Part shown: positions 1 to 6,661 of the stretch, piece by piece | How positions within the stretch are numbered: position 1 is the first letter of the stretch | Layout: each line of letters opens with the position of its first letter | Assembly: GCA_027066935.1 (NCBI GenBank) | Contig: JAMOMX010000165.1 | Location: forward strand, 1-13,425 | Length of the DNA: 13,425 nt | Direction of reading: 5' to 3' | Origin: Sulfurimonas sp. | GTDB lineage: Bacteria; Campylobacterota; Campylobacteria; Campylobacterales; Sulfurimonadaceae | Made by a program: the position numbers and the translations under genes | Notes under the pieces: generated by a model | What the model was told of the DNA's origin: nothing | Database searches by the model: none | The model's input: the letters and a program-made list of their open reading frames with translations, nothing else

Positions 1-108
1 ACTTGAAGTTTGAACTGCTAAATTAGCTGCTGCTGTTGCTACCCCATATGCTTGTGATGTGTATGTTAATACCTCATGGTTTTGTCCATTTATCTCAATT
101 GTTGCCAT
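1..108 (-). CDS. Unrecognised protein, N-terminal 36 residues only (cut by left edge)
   Basis: An open frame starts at the ATG at 108-106 and runs off the window after 36 codons. A good ribosome site, AAGGA followed by a short AT spacer, sits just upstream, inside the end of the preceding gene. The start overlaps the stop of the 356-residue gene by 14 bases, so the two are probably translationally coupled. The visible part begins MATIEINGQNHEVLTY and continues into an alanine-rich stretch (roughly residues 21-32). There is no signal peptide or long hydrophobic segment in what is visible. I do not recognise the family. Start and frame are well supported; function is unknown. Confidence 0.6.
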   Translation of the reverse strand, partial: MATIEINGQNHEVLTYTSQAYGVATAAANLAVQTSS

Positions 109-1165
109 ATTTTATTCCTTGGATTAAATTTAGTTTTTTACAAATTTTATTAAAATCTTTATCTGCATTTCGTTTTAGTCTTGTAGTTATATACTGCTTT
201 TCACTCTTGTTATAATTTTTATTATCACTTAAAAAACTAATAAGAATATTCCTATTTTTAATGTGCTCTTTTAAATACTTATTTTTATCAATATCGCAAA
301 AAGAATCAATTTTTTGATATGTGCTTGTCTTGTGAAAAATAAATACTATTTTTGCAATTAAATCACTCATTCTACTATTTTCCGAAAATTCTTTTTTACT
401 ATCATTATAAAATTTAGGATGGTTTATTTTATAAAATTGATTCATCTTGCTAATCCACTTAAAAAGTAAAATATACCTATTTGTTTTTTCTGTATCATTT
501 AACATCATTTCTATATCTAATAAATATTGTTTAGGTCTCATAGAATATATATCTATTATTGTTTTATTTTCATAATACCAATAAATTGAAGCATTTTTTA
601 TATACGCAAGAGAAAGATTGTTAAATGCTCCGTACCTCATTTTTATAAATTCTTTGTCTTTAGCTTGATATTTTATGATATGTTCTAATGTATGCCACAT
701 ATTGTCTAGGGCTTCTCTTGTTTCATCATATGAGTATCTATTTTCATAATACATAAGAATTGAATTTGAGTTTTGAACAATACCACCGTTGTATTTAAAC
801 ACATACCACCCCAAATACTTCTCAGCATCATCATCAGGTAAATTTTCCTGCCATTTTGAAACAAAATAATCTTGTAAACCTATAATAGGCTTCATGATAA
901 AACTTCTTTCATCTATAAAGGGTAATTTAGTTAGTGTTGTACCATAAACTAACATCATATTTGCAGGAACTAACCACTCTTTTGCTTCAGGATACGGCTG
1001 TCCATCATATATCCATTTTGCTCTCTCTTGAAAATAAAAACCTATATTTCCAGCTATAAAAAAGAAAATAATAAAAATTAATATTAATTTTTTCTTTGTT
1101 GGTTTCTTTTTATTCTTGACATTAGTATCAAATCCCTGAGATTGAATCTTCACTTTTTCTTCCAT
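95..1165 (-). CDS. Unrecognised single-pass membrane-anchored protein, 356 aa
   Basis: The frame opens with a short polar N-terminus, then a lysine cluster (about residues 17-26) and one strongly hydrophobic helix (about 27-45). By the positive-inside rule the remaining ~310 residues should lie in the periplasm or outside. That part is rich in Tyr, Trp, Asn and Lys, with a distinctive early stretch (WIYDGQPYPEAKEWLVPANM, 51-70). It has no catalytic motif I recognise and only two cysteines near the C-terminus. The ribosome site is weak (AGAGA about 7 bases before ATG). Base composition is unusually poor: blocks 181-240, 481-540 and 841-900 hold 12, 13 and 16 G+C of 60, against 24-26 of 60 in sampled yidC and pepN blocks. 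The stop overlaps the next gene by 14 bases. It may be an accessory, horizontally acquired gene; the role is unknown. Confidence 0.65.
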   Translation of the reverse strand: MEEKVKIQSQGFDTNVKNKKKPTKKKLILIFIIFFFIAGNIGFYFQERAKWIYDGQPYPEAKEWLVPANMMLVYGTTLTKLPFIDERSFIMKPIIGLQDYFVSKWQENLPDDDAEKYLGWYVFKYNGGIVQNSNSILMYYENRYSYDETREALDNMWHTLEHIIKYQAKDKEFIKMRYGAFNNLSLAYIKNASIYWYYENKTIIDIYSMRPKQYLLDIEMMLNDTEKTNRYILLFKWISKMNQFYKINHPKFYNDSKKEFSENSRMSDLIAKIVFIFHKTSTYQKIDSFCDIDKNKYLKEHIKNRNILISFLSDNKNYNKSEKQYITTRLKRNADKDFNKICKKLNLIQGIKYGNN

Positions 1166-1384
1166 TAAATAATCTCTATTTTATATTTTTTAAACTATTT
1201 ATTATTTTTAAATATTCATTAATAATATCTATATTTGAATAAAAAATAAATTATTTTAATTGTAAAGTGTTGTTTAGTACCTAAGATGTGAATTTTGATC
1301 TATTATAGTTGAAGCAGGTGCAATACGATTAAGCCTTAAAGTAAAATTCTGGGTCTGAATCATTAGACTTCTTGCAAAACCTAG

Positions 1385-1405
1385 ATTCTGAATCAAGTTC
1401 AGAAT
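1385..1405. repeat. REP-like hairpin, copy 1 (inside left arm)
   Basis: The stem ATTCTGAA (1385-1392) pairs perfectly with TTCAGAAT (1398-1405) around the loop TCAAG. It is followed by GACG, as in copy 3. Confidence 0.65.
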
Positions 1406-1429
1406 GACGTAACTTCGAACATATCGTCA

Positions 1430-1448
1430 TTCCAAACTTGATTTGGAA
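1430..1448. repeat. REP-like hairpin, copy 2 (inside right arm, inverted)
   Basis: The stem TTCCAAA (1430-1436) pairs perfectly with TTTGGAA (1442-1448) around CTTGA, the reverse complement of the loop in copies 1 and 3. It is preceded by CGTCA, the complement of the TGACG that follows the other copies, so it is the same unit in the opposite orientation. Confidence 0.6.
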
Positions 1449-1490
1449 CCTAGGTTTTAAGGTTTTGCAAGAAGTCTATTTTCTTTTATA

Positions 1491-1521
1491 GTTTAGATCC
1501 TGAATCAAGTTCAGGATGACG
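1491..1521. repeat. REP-like hairpin, copy 3 (outside the element)
   Basis: The stem ATCCTGAA (1497-1504) pairs perfectly with TTCAGGAT (1510-1517) around the loop TCAAG and is followed by GACG. It lies 28 bases beyond the pepN stop on pepN's downstream side, so it could also stabilise or end the pepN transcript. There is no T-tract to make it an obvious intrinsic terminator. Confidence 0.65.
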
Positions 1522-1549
1522 AAAGAGTAAGTTTAGGTAGAAATTTAAA

Positions 1550-4105
1550 TTATTTTTTGAGTATTTTATTTACTATTTCAGAACAGTTTTTTGATAAAGT
1601 TGGAATTGAGATAACTCTTTGTAGTTGTACTTTCATAACTTCTTTATTTTGCTCATTTAATTTTGCATAAATTTTAAATGCCCCTGCTAGTCCTGATGCC
1701 ATTAGTGCATTTATTTTATCTATAGCTATTATTTTATCTGCAACAAACTTATAACCAGAGCCATCTTTTGCATGAAAATATTTATAATTGCGTGCAAAAG
1801 CTCCTATTAAAGAGCGAACTAAATTTGGAACTTTTTCATCATAAACCTCATCATTTTGAAGTTTTATAACTCTTTGCAGTGTTCCCACTCTATGTGATGA
1901 TGCCAAAATTGAAAAATATTTATTCATAACAAGAGTATCATCTTTATATTTAGTATAAAAATCATTTAAAGAGTTTTTTGCATCTTTTTCACTTATATTT
2001 TCTAAAATATCTAAAGCTACTATACGATCTGTCATACTTAAAGAGTTGTTATATTGACTTTGTACCAAAACAACTAAGTCCTTACCTCCATGTGCGGATA
2101 AAAGTTTTAATGCTCTGTTTTTTATAGCACGCTCCCCCATACTTGAACTATCTATTTTATTATTTTTTGGCTTATGAAAATTATTGTATATCTCTAAAAG
2201 TTTATCTTTATATATTGAGGCTAAATGTTTTGTTAGTTTTTCTTTTACTTCATATATCACTTCAAAATCAACAACATTTTGTTTTTGCATTAAGATTGAT
2301 TCTGATGGAAGCTCTAATAAGAGAGCTTTAAATGATAAGTCTATCTCACTATCAAGAATATAACCATACGAAGCTACAAACTCCTCATTTATATCATATC
2401 CATTCATCATATTTTGAAGTGTTTGTATTGCAAAAGATTGTGCTGATTCATAGCGTACAAAACTATTTGTATCGTGTTTCATTAAAAAAGCATAGTTATT
2501 TTGTTCTGATTCCACAATAATTGGTGCTGAAAAATCACGATTTAGAGATACTACTGGTTTTTTACTCATTTGCCATGAAAACTCTTCATACTCTTTTGAA
2601 ATTTTAAGAGTTTGGTTTAGTATCTCCTTAGCATCATTATCAAGTAGTGCGATTTTTAATGGGTAAAGATAAACTCTTTGTCTCTCCCCTGTTAATGTAT
2701 TTGGAATTACTTGAGTTAATCTAAGTGTATATATGCCATCTTTAAAATCCTCTCCAACTAGTAATTTTGGAGTACCATTTTGATGATACCATCTTTCAAA
2801 TTGGGCTAAATCAACTCCACTAGCCTCACCCATAGCCCATAAAAAATCATTTATAGTTACTGCTTGTCCATCAAAACTCTTAAAATACAAATCTGTTGCT
2901 TTTTTATAGTTTTTTTCACCTAAAAGAGTATAAATCATGCGTATAACTTCAGCTCCTTTCTCATAAACAGTAGCTGTATAAAAATTATTCATAGATATAT
3001 ATGATTTTGGCTGAATTGGGTGTGAAGTAGGTGAAGCATCTTCTACAAACTGTCTCTCCCTTAGTGCTTTTACATCGCTTATTCTTTGGACTTCTTTTGA
3101 GTTTAAGTCTGCTGAGAAACATTGGTCTCGAAAAACAGTAAGCCCCTCTTTAAGAGTGAGCTGAAACCAATCACGACAAGTTATTCTATTGCCGGTCCAA
3201 TTATGAAAATATTCATGAGCTATAACACTCTCTATACCCATAAAGTCACTATCTGTTGCACACTCTTGATTTGCTAAAACATAGTGAGAGTTAAAAATAT
3301 TTAAGCCTTTATTTTCCATTGCACCCATATTAAAACTATCTACTGCAACAATATTGTAAATCTCTAAGTCATATTCACAACCATATTTTTGCTCATCCCA
3401 GAGCATAGATTTTTTTAATGATTCCATAGCATGTAAACATTTAGACTCATTCCCCAAATCACAATAAATATTTAACTCAACCCTCTCACCACTCTTTGTT
3501 ATAAACTCATCATTTAGCACTCCTAAATCTCCAGCTACTAAAGCAAAAAGATAAGATGGTTTTGGATGTGGATCGACCCAAGTAGTCCCATGTCTTGAGT
3601 TCATAAAATCATGACACTGTTTTTTGTTTCCATTACTAAGTAAAATGGGATACTTTTCTTTATCTGCGATTACAGTAGTTGTAAATACACTCATCACATC
3701 TGGACGATCTAAATATGGAGTTATACGACGAAAACCTTCAGGTTCATTTTGTGTACAAAAAATAGAACTACTTTTATATAAGCCTTCTAGTTCAGTATTT
3801 ATATGCGGATATATTTTATTTTTGATTTTTAATGTAAAGTTTTTTGGAACATTTAAAACCTTTAGTTTTTCATCTTTATAATCATATCTTGTATCATTTA
3901 ATTTTAAATCATTTAGATATATCTCTATAAGCTTTAAATCTATACTATCGAGGTTTATATCGCGTACATCACTTAATTTTTCTAATTTCATAATATTAGT
4001 AACAATTGTATATTTTTCAAAAAGTTCAAAAATCAACTCAACATTTTTACAATCAAAATCAGGCTTTTTATAATCTTTTAAATATATTGCTTTTGCTTCA
4101 CTCAT
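1550..4105 (-). CDS. pepN: Aminopeptidase N, M1 family zinc metallopeptidase (851 aa)
   Basis: PepN removes N-terminal residues from peptides in the cytoplasm and is a main aminopeptidase of peptide turnover. The exopeptidase motif GAMENKG is at residues 261-267. The zinc site is HEYFH at 297-301, with the third ligand Glu at 320 in LTLKEGLTVFRDQ. These positions coincide with the numbering I recall for E. coli PepN (His297, Glu298, His301, Glu320), so the protein is colinear over its catalytic half. The C-terminal half is the helical domain of the gamma-type enzyme, and total length is close to the usual ~870. I chose the ATG at 4105, not the in-frame ATG at 4117, because GAGAGAG lies just before 4105, 4117 has no ribosome site, and the motif numbering then fits. 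There is no signal peptide. It is divergent from rpmH. Confidence 0.95.
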   Translation of the reverse strand: MSEAKAIYLKDYKKPDFDCKNVELIFELFEKYTIVTNIMKLEKLSDVRDINLDSIDLKLIEIYLNDLKLNDTRYDYKDEKLKVLNVPKNFTLKIKNKIYPHINTELEGLYKSSSIFCTQNEPEGFRRITPYLDRPDVMSVFTTTVIADKEKYPILLSNGNKKQCHDFMNSRHGTTWVDPHPKPSYLFALVAGDLGVLNDEFITKSGERVELNIYCDLGNESKCLHAMESLKKSMLWDEQKYGCEYDLEIYNIVAVDSFNMGAMENKGLNIFNSHYVLANQECATDSDFMGIESVIAHEYFHNWTGNRITCRDWFQLTLKEGLTVFRDQCFSADLNSKEVQRISDVKALRERQFVEDASPTSHPIQPKSYISMNNFYTATVYEKGAEVIRMIYTLLGEKNYKKATDLYFKSFDGQAVTINDFLWAMGEASGVDLAQFERWYHQNGTPKLLVGEDFKDGIYTLRLTQVIPNTLTGERQRVYLYPLKIALLDNDAKEILNQTLKISKEYEEFSWQMSKKPVVSLNRDFSAPIIVESEQNNYAFLMKHDTNSFVRYESAQSFAIQTLQNMMNGYDINEEFVASYGYILDSEIDLSFKALLLELPSESILMQKQNVVDFEVIYEVKEKLTKHLASIYKDKLLEIYNNFHKPKNNKIDSSSMGERAIKNRALKLLSAHGGKDLVVLVQSQYNNSLSMTDRIVALDILENISEKDAKNSLNDFYTKYKDDTLVMNKYFSILASSHRVGTLQRVIKLQNDEVYDEKVPNLVRSLIGAFARNYKYFHAKDGSGYKFVADKIIAIDKINALMASGLAGAFKIYAKLNEQNKEVMKVQLQRVISIPTLSKNCSEIVNKILKK

Positions 4106-4136
4106 AAACTCTCTCATATTTTTTTATAATAATAGC

Positions 4137-4142
4137 ATTATA
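4137..4142 (-). promoter_or_regulatory. Probable -10 box of pepN
   Basis: TATAAT on the minus strand would place the start of transcription near 4130 and give a leader of about 25 bases to the pepN ATG at 4105. No -35 is visible, as is common in Campylobacterota sigma-70 promoters. Confidence 0.45.
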
Positions 4143-4152
4143 AACAATAAAT

Positions 4153-4167
4153 TATGCTCAAACACTT
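4153..4167. repeat. Imperfect 15-base direct repeat, copy 1
   Basis: TATGCTCAAACACTT matches TATGCTTAACCACTT at 4223-4237 in 13 of 15 positions. Both copies lie in the divergent pepN/rpmH promoter region. They could be operator sites or chance; weak evidence. Confidence 0.25.
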
Positions 4168-4222
4168 ATCTTTTTCAGTGTTAGTTTTTAGTAATAAGGG
4201 GTAAAACTTGAGATATTAAAAC

Positions 4223-4237
4223 TATGCTTAACCACTT
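4223..4237. repeat. Imperfect 15-base direct repeat, copy 2
   Basis: Partner of the copy at 4153-4167, same orientation, 70 bases apart. It lies about 18 bases upstream of the probable rpmH -10. Confidence 0.25.
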
Positions 4238-4254
4238 TTTAAGTAATTTTTATG

Positions 4255-4260
4255 TATTAT
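4255..4260 (+). promoter_or_regulatory. Probable -10 box of the rpmH operon
   Basis: TATTAT, preceded by alternating T-runs (around 4236-4251) in place of a -35, suits the T-rich Campylobacterota promoter style. Transcription would start near 4267, about 23 bases before the rpmH ATG. It is the only promoter I can propose for the seven downstream genes, which leave almost no intergenic space. Confidence 0.4.
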
Positions 4261-4289
4261 GTCGGACTTAATTTAAATGAAGGAATGGC

Positions 4290-4424
4290 ATGAAAAGAAC
4301 ATACCAACCCCATAACACTCCAAGAAAAAGAACTCACGGTTTTCGTCATCGTATGTCGACTAAAAATGGTCGTAATGTACTAAGCCGCCGTAGAGCTAAA
4401 GGTCGTAAAAGATTGTCAGTTTAG
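4290..4424 (+). CDS. rpmH: Large ribosomal subunit protein bL34 (44 aa)
   Basis: bL34 is a small, very basic protein of the 50S subunit. The 44-residue product starts MKRTYQPHNTPRKRTHGFRH and ends with an Arg/Lys-rich tail (SRRRAKGRKRLSV), the classic bL34 pattern from end to end. The ribosome site GAAGGA (4279-4284) is strong, with five bases before the ATG, as expected for a highly expressed gene. It is first in the operon, 14 bases before rnpA, an order kept in most bacteria. Confidence 0.97.
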   Translation: MKRTYQPHNTPRKRTHGFRHRMSTKNGRNVLSRRRAKGRKRLSV

Positions 4425-4438
4425 GCAACTTTTATATA

Positions 4439-4750
4439 TTGAAGACTCATAAAGAGTTTCAATATATATATAACAAAGGTAAAAATTCACACTCTAATTC
4501 AGTTGTGCTTTTTTATTTTTTAAAAAAAGGTACAAACAAGGTTGGCTTTACAGCTACTAAAAAAATTGGTAATGCTGTAGTTAGAAATCGCTCAAAAAGA
4601 AGACTTCGTTCTCTTTTTAACCAGCACTCCACATCTCTTAAAGATGGCTCATACATATTTGTAGCTAAACAATCAACAAGTAAAATTCCATTTAAAGATT
4701 TAGAGCATGATTTTAAAAAAGTATTAACTCGTGCGAAGTGTTTTACTTAA
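4439..4750 (+). CDS. rnpA: Ribonuclease P protein component (103 aa)
   Basis: RnpA is the protein cofactor of RNase P, which trims the 5' leader from tRNA precursors. The family signature is visible as ATKKIGNAVVRNRSKRRLR (about residues 39-57), the RNR motif that contacts the RNA subunit. Upstream of it are the usual EFQYIYNKG and the strand VVLFYF. No ATG is available in the frame: the proposed start is TTG at 4439, just before KTHKEF, where relatives usually have a leucine. There is no clear ribosome site, only AGG 13 bases upstream, so translation may depend on coupling to rpmH. The frame stays open upstream to 4409, so an ATT start at 4412 is possible but less likely. The last 20 bases overlap yidD. 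Confidence 0.92.
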   Translation: MKTHKEFQYIYNKGKNSHSNSVVLFYFLKKGTNKVGFTATKKIGNAVVRNRSKRRLRSLFNQHSTSLKDGSYIFVAKQSTSKIPFKDLEHDFKKVLTRAKCFT

Positions 4751-5054
4751 ATTATTATGGCTCTACCAAAAGTTTTTTACACTTTTTGGATATGGGAGTT
4801 GTAGATATTACCCAACTTGTAGTGAATATGCAAAATTAAACTTTGAGAACAACTCACTTTTAAGTGCTTTTTATAACACTTTGACTAGAATACTACGGTG
4901 CAATCAATTATTCGATGGTGGGGTAGAATATCCGTTGTTAAATAAGCTTCATAAAAAACCTACAAAAATGGATATTGATTCTATAAAATATTGGCTTGTT
5001 CCCAACAAAAAGAACAAATTTTATATTATAAAAAATTTTTCATATAAAGGGTAA
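4731..5054 (+). CDS. yidD: Membrane protein insertion efficiency factor YidD (107 aa)
   Basis: YidD is a small amphipathic protein at the inner face of the cytoplasmic membrane that helps YidC and Sec insert membrane proteins. The family pattern is present: YQKFFTLFG, then the cysteine motif SCRYYPTCSEYA (about 23-34), then RCNQLFDGG. The usual GGxDPV ending is replaced by GGVEYP. A further ~40 residues follow (IDSIKYWLVPNKKNKFYIIK), which recall the Helicobacter YidD C-terminus. It starts with GTG, 20 bases inside the end of rnpA and without a visible ribosome site, so it is likely coupled to rnpA translation. yidC follows after 2 bases. Confidence 0.9.
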   Translation: MRSVLLKLLWLYQKFFTLFGYGSCRYYPTCSEYAKLNFENNSLLSAFYNTLTRILRCNQLFDGGVEYPLLNKLHKKPTKMDIDSIKYWLVPNKKNKFYIIKNFSYKG

Positions 5055-5056
5055 TT

Positions 5057-6661
5057 GTGTTTGACAAGATGACACCAAATCAAAGACTTATGATAGCAGT
5101 AGCGCTATCTATAATATTTTTCGTAGCTTATACAGCTATTTTTCCACCAGAGGAAACTCAAGACGTTCAAAATACCGCAGTGCAAGAAGTTGGAATTAAA
5201 CAAGATTCTACACAACAAAGAGTTGAAGAGGCAGCAGGACATGCACTAAGCGATAAAGAAGTTGTTAATGTAGCATCATCTAATAATATTTTAACTATTA
5301 CAAATGAAGAATTTATTTTAAAAATGGATACATTAGGGCGTATCTCCTCAATGGAACTTTTAAATAATAAATATAACGACTCTGATGGAAATCATGCTCA
5401 ATTAGTTTCAAAAACTGGAACAAAACCATTGTTTGTTAGGTTTTTAGATAATGATTTAAATAAAGAAGCTACCCAAATTCCTTATACCGCTTCTGTTTCA
5501 AATATTGAGCTTACCGCTGAGCCACAAAAAGTTGTACTGACTCAAAAATTATCAAACTTAACCGTTACAAAAGAGATAACTTTTTATCCTGATGGGCATT
5601 ATGATATTGATGTAAATCTTTCAGAAGATAAAAGGCACTTTATATATCTAGGTCAAAGACCACAAGTTGTTGAGCAGATGATGACAGTTGCTGGAGCTAT
5701 GGTTTATACAGATGATGAAATTGTGACAATTATAGAAGATGGTGACGCAGAAGGTCGTAAATCATTTTCAGGCGTTGAACTAATATCTGCATTTGATCAA
5801 TATACAGCAACAATTATGTATGGCTTTGCAAAAGATACAAATATTATAGTTGAGAGAGATCGTGAAGACAACCCTGTAATATATTTTGATGCATTACAAA
5901 ATATGAGCTTTAATGGCTACATTGGACAAAAAGATTATAAAGTGCTTTATAACATAAAGCCTGTTTTAACTAATGCGATTGAGTACGGTTGGTTTACATT
6001 TGCTTCTAAACCACTTTTTCAACTTCTCTCTTGGTTAAATGAAACTTTTGATAACTGGGGTTGGTCAATAGTCGCTTTAACCCTACTTATAAGACTTGTT
6101 TTATATCCTTTAACATATAAAGGGATGGTATCAATGGCTAAAATCAAAGAGATTTCGCCAAAGATTAAAGAGGTTCAAGCAAAATACAAAGGCGATCCAC
6201 AACGAATGAATGCCGCTGTTATGGATATGTATAAGAAACATGGTGCAAACCCACTAGGTGGATGTTTACCAATGTTACTCCAAATTCCTGTATTTTTTGC
6301 TATTTACCGTGTACTTTTAAATGCTGTTGAACTTCAAGGTGCAGAGTGGGCGCTATGGATAAACGACCTTTCTCGTATGGATCCTACATATATCTTACCT
6401 ATCCTTATGGGTGTATCAATGTATTTTCAACAAAAGCTTACGCCAACTAATTTTACAGACCCGATGCAAGAAAAAATTATGAAATTTTTACCATTAATTT
6501 TTACATTTTTCTTCTTAACTTTCCCATCAGGTTTGGTTCTTTACTGGTTTGTAAACAACCTTTTCTCAATTGCTCAACAGTTTATTGTAAATCAGCAAAT
6601 TGCAAATGCCAAAGATGCAAGAGAAGCTGCTAAACACAGCGAGGCAAAGAAAGATGATTAA
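5057..6661 (+). CDS. yidC: Membrane protein insertase YidC (534 aa)
   Basis: YidC inserts and folds proteins in the inner membrane, alone or with SecYEG. The order is one N-terminal membrane helix (about 11-29), a linker rich in Gln and Glu, a large periplasmic beta domain (about 70-300), and the YidC/Oxa1 core with five helices from about 325 to 520. Arg346 in LLIRLVLYPL matches the conserved arginine of the hydrophilic groove. The cytoplasmic hairpin (KIKEISPKIKEVQAKYKGDP) and GGCLPMLLQIPVFFAIYRVL are typical. The length is normal for the Gram-negative form. The start is GTG at 5057, supported by AAGGG five bases upstream; an in-frame ATG at 5069 is the alternative. Its end overlaps jag by 8 bases. 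Confidence 0.97.
   Translation: MFDKMTPNQRLMIAVALSIIFFVAYTAIFPPEETQDVQNTAVQEVGIKQDSTQQRVEEAAGHALSDKEVVNVASSNNILTITNEEFILKMDTLGRISSMELLNNKYNDSDGNHAQLVSKTGTKPLFVRFLDNDLNKEATQIPYTASVSNIELTAEPQKVVLTQKLSNLTVTKEITFYPDGHYDIDVNLSEDKRHFIYLGQRPQVVEQMMTVAGAMVYTDDEIVTIIEDGDAEGRKSFSGVELISAFDQYTATIMYGFAKDTNIIVERDREDNPVIYFDALQNMSFNGYIGQKDYKVLYNIKPVLTNAIEYGWFTFASKPLFQLLSWLNETFDNWGWSIVALTLLIRLVLYPLTYKGMVSMAKIKEISPKIKEVQAKYKGDPQRMNAAVMDMYKKHGANPLGGCLPMLLQIPVFFAIYRVLLNAVELQGAEWALWINDLSRMDPTYILPILMGVSMYFQQKLTPTNFTDPMQEKIMKFLPLIFTFFFLTFPSGLVLYWFVNNLFSIAQQFIVNQQIANAKDAREAAKHSEAKKDD

Larger units (their letters stand above)
1364..1478. repeat. 115-base inverted-repeat (MITE-like) element with TA ends
   Basis: The outer arms, TAGACTTCTTGCAAAACC at 1364-1381 and its exact reverse complement at 1461-1478, match over 18 of 18 bases. 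Inside them, 1382-1409 pairs with 1425-1452 at 23 of 28 positions. The centre is a 15-base loop around TTCGAA, and the right arm carries an extra 8 bases (1453-1460) that look like a small duplication. The outermost bases are TA on both sides, as expected for an element that duplicates a TA target (IS630/Tc1-mariner and some IS5-type elements do so). There is no room for a transposase, so it would be non-autonomous. It could alternatively be a compound REP element. The structure is seen directly; its mobile origin is inferred. Confidence 0.7.
1166..1549. other. Gene-free gap of 384 bases holding palindromic repeats
   Basis: This gap lies between the pepN stop and the start of the 356-residue gene. 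Bases 1166-1260 are almost pure A+T and probably carry the weak promoter of the minus-strand gene downstream, but I cannot single out a convincing -10. Bases 1364-1521 hold the inverted-repeat element and hairpins listed separately. Bases 1261-1363 show nothing I can name, apart from a possible decayed fragment (TCTGAATCA at 1354-1362) resembling the hairpin core. No tRNA, small ORF with a ribosome site, or CRISPR unit is visible. Confidence 0.7.

Noticed and set aside
1364..1521. Repeats as a CRISPR array
   Set aside because: The copies are in mixed orientation, unequally spaced and vary in the stems, with no spacer pattern and no cas genes.
2143..3881. Plus-strand open frames opposite pepN
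   Set aside because: They are antisense shadows of a conserved gene, with no ribosome sites or recognisable motifs.
4106..4117. In-frame ATG at 4117 as the pepN start
   Set aside because: It has no ribosome site, while GAGAGAG lies directly before the ATG at 4105, and the catalytic residue numbering then fits the E. coli enzyme.
4160..4189. Hairpin AACACT/AGTGTT followed by TTTTT as a terminator
   Set aside because: The stem is only 6 bp with a 10-base loop, and no plus-strand gene ends there; it lies between divergent promoters.
6600..6653. Upstream extension of jag by 18 codons inside yidC
   Set aside because: The family N-terminus (MIKIEAVTLEEAY) starts at the ATG at 6654, and the extension reads as an out-of-frame yidC shadow.
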